Below, piece after piece: positions 16,914 through 25,507 of a DNA stretch of 64,000 bases. The stretch comes from JAIBDK01 sp965261915 (GTDB lineage Bacteria; Pseudomonadota; Gammaproteobacteria; Arenicellales; Poriferihabitantaceae): NCBI GenBank assembly GCA_965261915.1, contig CBDHDW010000013.1, positions 1,178,001-1,242,000 on the forward strand, given 5' to 3'. Made by a program: the position numbers and the translations under genes. Under the pieces are notes generated by a model. The model was given only the letters and a program-made list of their open reading frames with translations. It searched no databases and had not been told where the DNA came from. Each line of letters opens with the position of its first letter. Position 1 is the first letter of the stretch.

Positions 16914-18515
16914 GTGGCAAAAAAATCTATTGATAAATGGCAGTTTGGAGATTTCCAAACACCTGTTGATCTCGCTAGGCAAGTTGTTGAAGTTCTAAAG
17001 CGGAATCATGGGATTAGTCCCGATGTCATTATTGAACCAACTTGTGGGAAGGGCGCTTTTGTTCGCGCATCATGTGAAGGTTTCAAGAAAGCAAATGTCT
17101 TAGGCTTTGAAATTAATCCTGAATATGTTCGCGAGGCCAATTTGGCCCTAAAAGATATTTCTACGGTAAATAGTGTAACAGTAAATGAAGCCGATTTTTT
17201 TAACACCGACTGGAATCAAACTCTTTCCGAACTGCAAGGCAATATCCTTATCATTGGCAACCCCCCTTGGGTTACAAGTAGCGAGCTGGGGCTTATCAAT
17301 AGCAAGAACCTTCCTGAAAAATCCAACTTTCAGAATCGGAAAGGTATAGAAGCTATTACAGGGTCAGGCAATTTTGATATTTCTGAATGGATGCTGTTAA
17401 AGCATGTTGAATGGCTATCAAATCGTGAAGGTGCAATAGCATTTCTATGCAAGTATGCCGTTGCGCGTAAGGTCATAAGGCAAGTTAGGCAGAGTACAGA
17501 ACATCGTTTCTTTGGACATATATATCCAATCGATGCAAAGCGATATTTTGATGCTGCTGTAGAGGCCTGTCTTTTTGTTTTAACAACAGATGCTGGAAAT
17601 GCTGATTGCGAGATTTATGAGTCATTAGATTCAGTTCTGCCTTCACATATTATTGGGGAGAGGGACGGATATATGGTCAGTGATGTTAATAATTACGAAA
17701 ATTGGAGAGGGCTAAGAGGGCAAGATCCCCGATTTATCTGGCGTTCTGGTGTAAAACATGATTGCGCTAAGGTTATGGAGCTGGAGCCACTCGATGGTGG
17801 CTATAAAAATGGCCTTGGAGAAATCATAAAATGTGAAGATAAATATATTTACCCTTTATTGAAAAGCTCTGATGTGGGAAATGGGAGAGTAAATACATAT
17901 AGGAAGGTCGCTCTGATAACCCAAAAGTCTATTGGTGAAGAAACTTCCCGAATCAAGGAGCTTGCCCCGAAAACATGGGGATATCTTGTAGATCATAGAG
18001 AACATTTCGATAAGAGAAGAAGCTCTATATACAAGAATAAACCTGATTTTTCTATCTTTGGCGTAGGTGATTACTCTTTTAAAGAATGGAAGATTGCAAT
18101 ATCAGGCTTATATAAAAAACTGAAGTTCAACCTTGTCGGCCGATTAAATGGAAAGACGGTTGTATTCGATGATACTGTAAACTTTTTGTCATTCGACACA
18201 AAAGAAGAAGCAGAATTTGTTTATTATTTGATCACATCGACTCCTGCCCTTGAATTTCTTGAATCAATGGTATTTTGGGATGAGAAACGCCCAATTACTA
18301 CTCAGATATTGAGAAGGCTATCAATAAAGGAAATAGCAAGAGAGCTTGGTGAAATCGAACAATATCAACGATGGGCAGAAGACCAGCAAACTTCCCATGC
18401 TGGTCAATTGGAGCTTGGTATTGCCGAGCAAAAATCCAATTACACTGTGGCGGCCAGCAGCCAACAAGGCGCTGCACTCGGACAAAATGAAGAAAATAAT
18501 ATTGGCAATGGCTGA
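16914..18515 (+). CDS. N6-adenine DNA methyltransferase (type II, Eco57I-like)
   Basis: 533 aa. SAM-binding motif I is EPTCGKGAF near residue 43 and catalytic motif IV is NPPW (GNPPWVTSSE) near 117, which marks an N6-adenine enzyme with the motif order of gamma/Eco57I-type enzymes. The C-terminal half should hold target recognition. The start is GTG 16914; a nearby ATG at 16907 is in another frame and closes at once. The frame looks intact, so the genome is probably still methylated although the partner endonuclease seems damaged. AT-rich like its partner. Confidence 0.85.
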   Translation: MAKKSIDKWQFGDFQTPVDLARQVVEVLKRNHGISPDVIIEPTCGKGAFVRASCEGFKKANVLGFEINPEYVREANLALKDISTVNSVTVNEADFFNTDWNQTLSELQGNILIIGNPPWVTSSELGLINSKNLPEKSNFQNRKGIEAITGSGNFDISEWMLLKHVEWLSNREGAIAFLCKYAVARKVIRQVRQSTEHRFFGHIYPIDAKRYFDAAVEACLFVLTTDAGNADCEIYESLDSVLPSHIIGERDGYMVSDVNNYENWRGLRGQDPRFIWRSGVKHDCAKVMELEPLDGGYKNGLGEIIKCEDKYIYPLLKSSDVGNGRVNTYRKVALITQKSIGEETSRIKELAPKTWGYLVDHREHFDKRRSSIYKNKPDFSIFGVGDYSFKEWKIAISGLYKKLKFNLVGRLNGKTVVFDDTVNFLSFDTKEEAEFVYYLITSTPALEFLESMVFWDEKRPITTQILRRLSIKEIARELGEIEQYQRWAEDQQTSHAGQLELGIAEQKSNYTVAASSQQGAALGQNEENNIGNG

Positions 18516-18601
18516 ATCATATACGGCTATCATCAGCCTAACAAGAAAGAGCTTGAAGCCAGGTGCAGGCTAAATTTAAAAAGCCTCAAAATCGGGAAAG
18601 A

Positions 18602-19231
18602 TTAAGTTTTGGGGTAATCAGTATATAATTTCCTTAATTTATGGTTGATTCGATATCCTAAAAGCAGGGCGAGAATGCCGCCATAAACCAGCGGTTCCAG
18701 ATCATCCACTCGGGTCACCCACAGAAAGTGAACAACCGTCAGTATTCCGCAGAGGTAAATCATGCTGTGTAGCTGCTTCCACGAAATTCGCGTAGCCGCC
18801 ATGCTTTGCCGAATCCGGATTGGCGAGGTAACCGTCAGGCTAAGCAGAATCACAAATGCAGCAAAGCCAACAGTGATATACGGACGATCCAATATATCTT
18901 CCAGTAAATAGGAAAAATCGAAAGACAGATCAAATACCATGTAGGTCATGAAATGCAGCAGTGCGTAGAAAAATGCGTACAACCCCACTAATCTGCGGAG
19001 CTGAATAAACCAGCCGGAATGCGTCATCCGCGCCAGCGGTGTTATGGCCAGACTAACGAGCAGTATGCGTAGCCCCCATTCGCCAGTGACATGGGTCAGC
19101 GTTTCGATCGGGTTTACGCCAAGGCTCTGATTGAAGAACCCGATAATCAATGAAACTGTCGGGTAAATCAGTAGCGCATGGAGCAGGGGCTTTATAACCC
19201 AGCGAATTTTTGTGATACCGGGCGAACGCAT
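18602..19231 (-). CDS. msrQ: MsrQ, heme-binding membrane subunit of periplasmic Met-sulfoxide reductase
   Basis: 209 aa with six predicted membrane helices. It passes electrons from the respiratory chain to MsrP. Family patterns are TGEWGLRILLVSLAITPL, RRLVGLYAFFYALLHF and ISWKQLHSMIYLCGILTVVHF, whose His residues are heme ligands in YedZ/MsrQ proteins. It lies 168 bases downstream of msrP on the same strand, the usual msrPQ order, although the gap is wider than normal and holds no gene. Confidence 0.92.
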   Translation of the reverse strand: MRSPGITKIRWVIKPLLHALLIYPTVSLIIGFFNQSLGVNPIETLTHVTGEWGLRILLVSLAITPLARMTHSGWFIQLRRLVGLYAFFYALLHFMTYMVFDLSFDFSYLLEDILDRPYITVGFAAFVILLSLTVTSPIRIRQSMAATRISWKQLHSMIYLCGILTVVHFLWVTRVDDLEPLVYGGILALLLGYRINHKLRKLYTDYPKT

Positions 19232-19399
19232 AAAACTGGCGATATTTTTTCTTTATGGATTTGGATATGCAAATGAGTTTAGGGTTAATCGGCAATGGAA
19301 CACACTGCCGCTGCAAAGAGTTGGGCTGGATTCGGCAAGGTGGACTTTGACCAGGACCGCAACAAACCCACCGCAAAAAACCCAGGCTATCGAATCAAT

Positions 19400-20362
19400 C
19401 TAATGGTATTTAATCAAATCCATACCGTCATACAATGAAGCTACTTCTTCCCCATACCCATTAAACTGTAAAGTGTCGCGTTTAAAATATTCGCCAATAC
19501 GCCGTTCGGTCGCCTGACTCCAGCGCGGATGACTGACTTCCGGGTTTACGTTGGAGTAAAAACCGTATTCACGTGCGCTGTACATTCCCCAACTGGTCTG
19601 CGGTTCATCTTCCTGAAAACGGATTTTGACGATGGACTTGATGCTCTTATAGCCATATTTCCACGGTATAACTAAACGCAGGGGAGCGCCATTTTGGTTT
19701 GGCATGATCTTGCCGTACAGGCCCACGGCAATAAATGACAAGGGGTTTAGCGCTTCGTCCATGCGCAGACCTTCTCGATAAGGCCATTCGATGACTCGTT
19801 TGTTTTGTCCGGGAAGCAGATTGTCTGAATCGTAAATCGTTTCAAAGGCGACGTATTTCGCCTTGCTCGTGGGATTGAATCGCGTTATCAAATCCGCCAG
19901 CGAAAAACCGCTCCAGGGAATCACCATTGACCAACGCTCGACGCAGCGCAATCGATAAATACGTTGCTCCAGACTGTGGGGTTTGAGAATGTCTTCCAGT
20001 GTGTATGTGCCAGGTGACTCGCATTCTCCTTCAATTGCGACGGACCACGGATCGGTAACCAGCGCATCCGCATTTTTTACCGGGTCTTCTTTATCGGTTC
20101 CGAGTTCGTAAAAGTTATTGTATTGTGTAATTTGATCCTCAGTGTTCAGCGCATCATCTGCGTCCAGCCCGCGAGTGCTGGATGCGCCGGCGATTTTGCC
20201 GGCAAGTCCATCAACAGATGCCATTGCCAGGGTTGGGAAATAAGTTGCCAAAGAAAGCGCCATCCCGGTCTTGATGAATCGCCGGCGCTTTTCGTATAAA
20301 TCCGCATCCGTTACCTCGTTTTCAGTTAACCGTGTGTTCCGGCTCAAATTTTTATTCCACAT
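19400..20362 (-). CDS. msrP: MsrP, Mo-cofactor periplasmic Met-sulfoxide reductase
   Basis: 320 aa. It repairs oxidised methionines in periplasmic proteins. A Tat signal KRRRFIKTGMALSLATYFP lies at residues 25-43, a variant of SRRxFLK. The molybdenum ligand Cys140 sits in LRCVERWSMVIPWSGF. The C-terminal part has PLRLVIPWKYGYKSIKSI and EPQTSWG, as in YedY. The start at 20362 gives a leader of normal length. msrQ lies downstream. Confidence 0.93.
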   Translation of the reverse strand: MWNKNLSRNTRLTENEVTDADLYEKRRRFIKTGMALSLATYFPTLAMASVDGLAGKIAGASSTRGLDADDALNTEDQITQYNNFYELGTDKEDPVKNADALVTDPWSVAIEGECESPGTYTLEDILKPHSLEQRIYRLRCVERWSMVIPWSGFSLADLITRFNPTSKAKYVAFETIYDSDNLLPGQNKRVIEWPYREGLRMDEALNPLSFIAVGLYGKIMPNQNGAPLRLVIPWKYGYKSIKSIVKIRFQEDEPQTSWGMYSAREYGFYSNVNPEVSHPRWSQATERRIGEYFKRDTLQFNGYGEEVASLYDGMDLIKYH

Positions 20363-20374
20363 AAATTTTCGTCA

Positions 20375-21028
20375 GTGTGCTGTATCAATAAAATGGGTCA
20401 ATTCTTGAATGGTGCATTCCTTAGTTTCCTGAATTGGAAATTAGTTTCATTTTTCGCAGAACAAGTGTTGAAGTTGATCGATATCGACCTCAACGCCCCG
20501 TCCAGTGAGTCGGCGAGCCACGGCGCACTCGACAGCGAATTGGTGATCGAACCGTTAAATAGCTACCGTTAAGCGAAGGTGTACCACAGTTTTATTTATT
20601 TGATGCCTTTAGTCTTGTCCGCTTGTAAATGGCCGACAGAAACGCAATTAGTCGTGATGGCCTTGACTTTGTGTGGGTTGCCTGGCAATCATGGAGAGAT
20701 GTCATCAACAGCGGGGAAATATCCGTCCTGAGCCTGATGAAAAACAGATGGCCATTTTTACATGCGTGTCCGACGAGACGAAGCAGTTCCAATCGATGAG
20801 CGTAACGAGCCGCCGAAGAAAGGCAAGAAGGGTTGACTCTAGTTGGTTAACTGAGATTGAGGGCGGGTTGTGTTCACGGTGAATTCGCTCATCGATTGGT
20901 AACGGTATATGCGGGAAACATAACAAACAATCACTCACAGATTTTTGTACGGAGACTATTCCCTGATAGAATCACTTTAATTCTTGACGACTGTATATCC
21001 ACGTTATAACATTAGTCAAACCTAATAA
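20375..21028. other. 650-bp stretch without a confident gene
   Basis: No recognisable gene. Short frames exist (for example 65 codons from 20375 and a 56-codon frame from ATG 20629 with the protein-like segment LDFVWVAWQSWRDV), but none has family motifs or a clear ribosome site. It should also contain the promoters for msrP (leftward) and for the antitoxin (rightward). It may be the debris of an older gene. Confidence 0.4.
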
Positions 21029-21274
21029 ATGGCGCGCACAAGCATGACTACCCAAGTATTAAAGCTACGTAAAATTGGCAACTCCCTGGGGCTTATTTTT
21101 CCCAAGGAAATGCGGGACACCTTGCGAGTGCACGAAGGTGATCGGCTGTTTTCAACCTTCACGGACCAGGGGATTCAACTAACACCCTATGATCCTGATT
21201 TTGAGGCCGCTATGGAGGCTTTCGAGCATACTCGACACCAGTACCGTAACGCTTTGAAACAACTGGCTAAGTGA
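21029..21274 (+). CDS. AbrB/MazE-type antitoxin
   Basis: 81 aa. The SpoVT/AbrB swapped-hairpin fold is seen in LKLRKIGNSLGLIFPKEMRDTLRVHEGDRL; the C-terminal tail (residues 55-81) is acidic then basic and would bind a toxin. It is likely to bind its own promoter. The stop overlaps the GTG start of a Doc-like toxin gene (GTGA), the usual antitoxin-toxin order. The toxin is truncated, so this is now an orphan antitoxin. Confidence 0.8.
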   Translation: MARTSMTTQVLKLRKIGNSLGLIFPKEMRDTLRVHEGDRLFSTFTDQGIQLTPYDPDFEAAMEAFEHTRHQYRNALKQLAK

Positions 21275-21430
21275 TCAAGTGGATTCCAGAACAAGCAATA
21301 TTGGTTATACACGCTGAATTGTTGCGTGAACATGGCGGGCTATCTGGCACCGTTAACCAAACTGCTCTGGGGTCCACACTCGCCCGGCCTCAAAATTTGC
21401 TGGCTTACAATGATGAAACGCGTACCGTAA
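21271..21430 (+). pseudogene. Truncated Doc/Fic-type toxin
   Basis: The first ~52 codons match the start of Doc-family toxins (IPEQAILVIHAELLREHGGLSG, then TLARPQNLLAY). The Fic motif HPFxxGNKR that phosphorylates its target is missing: past about 21430 the frame runs antisense through an unrelated remnant. The toxin should therefore be inactive. The full open frame to 21654 is not real coding. Confidence 0.72.
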
Positions 21431-21809
21431 CCTCCCCCTTACCCTGGCGGGGTATCATCTTTGCGTTTACTCTTTTGGACGTTGCTATCCCGTCTATACA
21501 GGCTGCTTCTGTTTCCGACGTAACATCCTCACCATCGTCGAGTATTTTAATCCCGTCACACTCGAATAGTGCTAGCGCACCGTTACCGTCGTCCTCTAGA
21601 TCTGTTAAGTCTAGATCTTTTACTCCAAGCCGGATTACACCTATAAGAGTGTAGGTATCGGGGGGAAGGGAGATGGATTCATTAGCCGGAGGGTGATATA
21701 TCTTTTGCTGGGCACTGTTTAGTACTATATTGATATTCTCCGTCGCGCCGATAAACTCCTTGGAAAAATCATTTCTAGTATTAGAAAGCCGAAATACTAC
21801 AGTTTTTAT
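21405..21809 (-). pseudogene. Start-less open frame, unknown protein remnant
   Basis: 134 codons open on the minus strand between stops at 21810-21812 and 21405-21407. It has no ATG or GTG near its beginning, so it escapes start-based gene finding. The translation is protein-like and acidic: ENINIVLNSAQQKIYH near the start, then TYTLIGVIRLGVKDLDLTD, GNGALALFECDGIKILDDG and EDVTSETEAACIDGIA. I do not recognise the family. It looks like the C-terminus of a gene whose start was lost where it meets the protease gene, and whose end ran into the Doc remnant. Confidence 0.5.
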
Positions 21810-21813
21810 TTAT

Positions 21814-22203
21814 TCAATGCTTTTTTGCTACCGAGGCAGGTATGTTGGGACTATTGGGATTAACCGTTAGTTCTTGCGTCTCTGGAATGACGATTAGATC
21901 CATATCTTCCATGGGTATCGCGCCCACCAACGCTTGGTCGCCAAGAAGTAAAGCGCCTAAAAATCCAGTTCTACCCCTATATTCGATTCTAACGGGGCCA
22001 ACGTAGGGTACTTTCTTCTTTGCGCCGTCAGCAAGCGTCACCTCCCGTTCTTCCACTGATTCCAAATCGAGCTGTATCGCAATAGGCTCAGGCAGACAAA
22101 GATGCAGCGCCCCGGTATCTGCAAGTGCCTCAATTTCGATTGGTTGCAACTCAATTCGGCGTGGATTACTTATTTTGATGTTGGCTGTTGTTAATCCCAT
22201 CAT
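21814..22203 (-). CDS. Clan AA retropepsin-like aspartic protease
   Basis: 129 aa. The aspartic-protease flap signature is ALADTGALHLCLP (catalytic DTG) at residues 27-39, with a downstream LLLGDQALVGAIPMEDMDLIV strand typical of the small bacterial retropepsin-like family. The substrate is unknown. It stands 120 bases from hutU, on the same strand, but with no functional link seen. The frame looks complete. Confidence 0.78.
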   Translation of the reverse strand: MMGLTTANIKISNPRRIELQPIEIEALADTGALHLCLPEPIAIQLDLESVEEREVTLADGAKKKVPYVGPVRIEYRGRTGFLGALLLGDQALVGAIPMEDMDLIVIPETQELTVNPNSPNIPASVAKKH

Positions 22204-22323
22204 GCTTGTCCCGTGTTTTGTTCATTGGGTTGAGATACCTGAAACTCATGCGATTGCCCTGGACAGCCTCGCCGTTGCTGTATTTAATGGCGATTTTGAT
22301 TTTTGCGATCGGTTTTAGTACGG

Positions 22324-24009
22324 CTAAATTTCAATTGCAGCCAAATTAAGATCGAACTGACGCGCACACTGTTTGGCTTCTTGGTAGCCCGCGTCAGCAT
22401 GCCGCATCACGCCCGCTGCCGGATCATTCCAAAGTACCCGACCAATTCGACGATCTGCGGCCTCGCTGCCATCACAGACGATAACCAGCCCGGCATGCTG
22501 TGAGAATCCCATTCCAACGCCGCCGCCATGATGCAGTGAAACCCAGGTGGCACCCCCCGAAGTACTAAGCAAGGCATTGAGCAACGGCCAGTCCGAAACC
22601 GCGTCTGAGCCATCAATCATCGACTCAGTCTCACGGTTCGGACTGGCCACTGAGCCTGAGTCAAGATGATCTCTGCCAATGACAACGGGTGCTTTAAGCT
22701 CACCGGAACGTACCATTTCGTTAAATGCCAACCCAAGTCGGTGGCGGTCACCAAGGCCAAGCCAGCAGATTCGGGCTGGCAGTCCCTGGAAATGAATGCG
22801 TTGCTGCGCCATGTCCAGCCAGTTATGCAAATGGCTGTCATCCGGGATCAGTTCCTTAACTTTCGCGTCCGTTTTATAAATATCCTGAGGCTCGCCGGAC
22901 AGCGCCACCCAGCGAAATGGCCCGACACCCCGACAGAATAGCGGTCGAATATAGGCCGGTACAAACCCCGGAAAATCAAACGCATTTTCGACACCCTCAT
23001 GCTGTGCTTGCTGTCGAATATTATTGCCATAATCGACTGTTGGAATACCCATATGATGAAATGCCAACATCGATTTAACGTGGTTGGCCATGGACTGCCG
23101 AGCGGCATCGACAACTTTTGCGGGATTGTTTTTCTTCTCGGCCTGCCACTGTTCCAGGGTCCAGCCTATCGGCAGATACCCATTTCCCGGATCATGGGCC
23201 GAAGTCTGGTCAGTTACCAGATCCGGCTTTACCCCTCGTTTCACCAGTTCGGCGATAATCTCTGCGCCGTTGCCCAGCAGGCCCACAGAAATCGCTTCAC
23301 CAGTTGCACAAGCATCATTAATCATGCCGAGCGCCTCATCAAGGTGGCGGGATTTCTTGTCGACGTAGCCTGTCTGGATTCGAAAATCGATTCGAGTCTC
23401 ATCGCATTCTACGCATAGAATGCTGTAACCCGCCATGGTTGCGGCCAGTGGCTGTGCGCCTCCCATGCCACCAAGACCGGAGGTGAAAATCCATTTGCCT
23501 TTGGTGTCGCCGTCGAAATGCTGCCGACCGGCTTCAACAAATGTTTCGTAGGTGCCTTGGACAATGCCCTGGCTACCGATGTAGATCCAGGATCCCGCCG
23601 TCATCTGACCGTACATCATCAAACCTTTTCGGTCGAGCTCGTTGAAATGTTCCCAATTAGCCCACGCCGGAACCAGATTGGAGTTGGCAATCAATACCCG
23701 AGGCGCGTCTTCGTGAGTCTTGAAAACGCCTACCGGTTTGCCGGATTGAACGAGCAGCGACTCATCACTTTCCAGTTCCCTTAAGCATTCGAGAATTCGG
23801 TCATAACTGTTCCAGTCTCGGGCTGCTCGGCCAATTCCGCCATATACGATGAGTTCTTCTGGTTTTTCTGCGACTTCGGGATCCAGATTATTCTGAATCA
23901 TTCGATAAGCCGCTTCGGTAAGCCAGCTCTTGCAATGTAATTCAGTACCGGTCGGTGCTTTGATTTTTCGAGTTCGATCTATGCGGGATTTGATGGCTTC
24001 GCCTGACAT
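22324..24009 (-). CDS. hutU: Urocanate hydratase
   Basis: Converts urocanate to imidazolone-propionate, step 2 of histidine breakdown; cytosolic and NAD-dependent. The protein is 561 aa, the usual length. The NAD-binding glycine motif FTSGLGGMGGAQP is near residues 173-185, and the conserved RPLFCRGVGPFRWVALSG with its catalytic-region Cys is near 357-374. The N-terminal YGGIGRAARDW is also diagnostic. It is divergent from hutF-hutH across an 85-bp gap. hutI, the next enzyme, is not in the window. Confidence 0.96.
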   Translation of the reverse strand: MSGEAIKSRIDRTRKIKAPTGTELHCKSWLTEAAYRMIQNNLDPEVAEKPEELIVYGGIGRAARDWNSYDRILECLRELESDESLLVQSGKPVGVFKTHEDAPRVLIANSNLVPAWANWEHFNELDRKGLMMYGQMTAGSWIYIGSQGIVQGTYETFVEAGRQHFDGDTKGKWIFTSGLGGMGGAQPLAATMAGYSILCVECDETRIDFRIQTGYVDKKSRHLDEALGMINDACATGEAISVGLLGNGAEIIAELVKRGVKPDLVTDQTSAHDPGNGYLPIGWTLEQWQAEKKNNPAKVVDAARQSMANHVKSMLAFHHMGIPTVDYGNNIRQQAQHEGVENAFDFPGFVPAYIRPLFCRGVGPFRWVALSGEPQDIYKTDAKVKELIPDDSHLHNWLDMAQQRIHFQGLPARICWLGLGDRHRLGLAFNEMVRSGELKAPVVIGRDHLDSGSVASPNRETESMIDGSDAVSDWPLLNALLSTSGGATWVSLHHGGGVGMGFSQHAGLVIVCDGSEAADRRIGRVLWNDPAAGVMRHADAGYQEAKQCARQFDLNLAAIEI

Positions 24010-24094
24010 GATTTTTTGCTCACAAATATTCGTCTAATTTAAGAAACGGTATATACTTCAAAATATCCAATGTCCAGTATAGATTTGATTCCGT
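24010..24094. promoter_or_regulatory. Divergent hut control region
   Basis: The 85 bp between the start codons of hutU and hutF must hold both promoters. It contains ACGGTATATACTTC (near 24045-24058), which resembles the TGTATATACA core of HutC operators in pseudomonads, with mismatches in the arms. Operator assignment is a suggestion from the match only. Confidence 0.4.
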
Positions 24095-25507
24095 ATGCCA
24101 AATAAACACTATTTTATGTCGTCAGTTTTGTTGCCCGAGGGCTGGGCGAGTGGTGTCAGGCTGTCGGTTGCTTCGGATGGCCTGATATCTGAAGTTGTCC
24201 ATGGCGTGGATTTGGACCCGAATACCGACACCCGAATTTCCGGGGCAGTTATCGCTGGCGTTGCGAATTGCCATTCCCACGCCCACCAGCGTGCGATGTC
24301 CGGACTGGGTGAAAAAGCCAGCATTGATCTGGAGACAAAGAATAAGGCGAGTGACAGTTTCTGGACCTGGCGCTCGGTGATGTATCACTATCTGGGGCGA
24401 ATCCAGCCGCATCATTTGCACGCAATTGCCAGTCAGCTTTATTTGGAGATGTTGAAATCCGGGTATACCAATATTGCTGAATTTCAATATTTGCATCACA
24501 ACTTAAAGGGCGATGCCTACGAAAACCCGGCAGAAATGACGCTGCAGTGTATGCAGGCTGCGCGAAGCGTAGGCATAGGGTTTACGGCTTTGCCTGTTCT
24601 GTATCGGTATGGCGGGTTTGGTGGACAATCACCGCTGGAGGGGCAAAAACGTTTTCTCAATGATGCAGATCAGTTTTGCGAAATTGTGAACCGACTGTTT
24701 CAGGCAGCATCAGAAGGTGGTGCACAAACCACCGCCGTGGGCATAGCGCCGCATTCACTTCGGGCAGTGACTGACGGATTACTGAATGAAGTGCTTAACA
24801 GCCTGTCCGACCGGAATCTCGCCGCGGTGCACGTACATGTCGCCGAGCAAACCAAGGAAGTTGATGATTGTCTGGCATGGAGTTCACAGCGCCCGGTTGA
24901 ATGGATGATGGATAAATTTGATGTTGACGAAAACTGGTGTGCAATCCATGCGACGCATATGACAAAAAAGGAAACCATTGGTCTGGCAAAAAGCGGCGCA
25001 GTCGCAGGACTATGCCCTAGCACCGAAGGCAACCTGGGGGATGGTTTTTTCGATATCAATACTTATTCACAGAACAACGGCAGCTGGGCGATTGGTTCAG
25101 ACAGCCATATATCGATCAGCCCGGTGGAGGAATTACGATGGCTGGAGTATGGCCGCCGACTGGTTGATCGCAAAAGAAATATTTTAGCCACAGAAAAGCA
25201 ACTCCACACCGGCATGGAGTTGCTAACCCAGGCCCTGCGAGGCGGGAAACAAAGCAGCGGTCTGGATATTTCAGAATTAAAACCCGGCTGTCGGGCAGAT
25301 TTCGTCGTGCTTGACGATACACATCCGAGGCTATACGGGCGTGCTCAATCCGATATTATTGATAGCTGGATTTTTTCGGGAAATGAGAATCTGATCAGGG
25401 ATGTGTATGTATCGGGAGAAGCTGTCATTCTTGACCGGCATCATCCTCTGGAGCAGGAAGTTGCGCGGAACTATCGTCGCGCTATTGATGCGTTAGCGGC
25501 ATCATGA
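24095..25507 (+). CDS. hutF: Formimidoylglutamate deiminase
   Basis: Amidohydrolase of 470 aa that converts N-formimino-glutamate to N-formyl-glutamate, the step specific to the five-enzyme Pseudomonas-type histidine route. The metal site is HSHAHQRAMSGL (His60 and following), with further conserved parts in HVHVAEQTKEV, WCAIHATHMT and IGSDSHISISPVEELRWLEY. It overlaps hutH by 4 bases (ATGA). Its presence implies an HutG deformylase elsewhere rather than formiminoglutamase. Confidence 0.94.
   Translation: MPNKHYFMSSVLLPEGWASGVRLSVASDGLISEVVHGVDLDPNTDTRISGAVIAGVANCHSHAHQRAMSGLGEKASIDLETKNKASDSFWTWRSVMYHYLGRIQPHHLHAIASQLYLEMLKSGYTNIAEFQYLHHNLKGDAYENPAEMTLQCMQAARSVGIGFTALPVLYRYGGFGGQSPLEGQKRFLNDADQFCEIVNRLFQAASEGGAQTTAVGIAPHSLRAVTDGLLNEVLNSLSDRNLAAVHVHVAEQTKEVDDCLAWSSQRPVEWMMDKFDVDENWCAIHATHMTKKETIGLAKSGAVAGLCPSTEGNLGDGFFDINTYSQNNGSWAIGSDSHISISPVEELRWLEYGRRLVDRKRNILATEKQLHTGMELLTQALRGGKQSSGLDISELKPGCRADFVVLDDTHPRLYGRAQSDIIDSWIFSGNENLIRDVYVSGEAVILDRHHPLEQEVARNYRRAIDALAAS

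Noticed and set aside
21430..21654. C-terminal half of the Doc-like open frame
   Set aside because: Ser/Pro-rich, no Fic motif; it is antisense to the better-supported minus-strand remnant.
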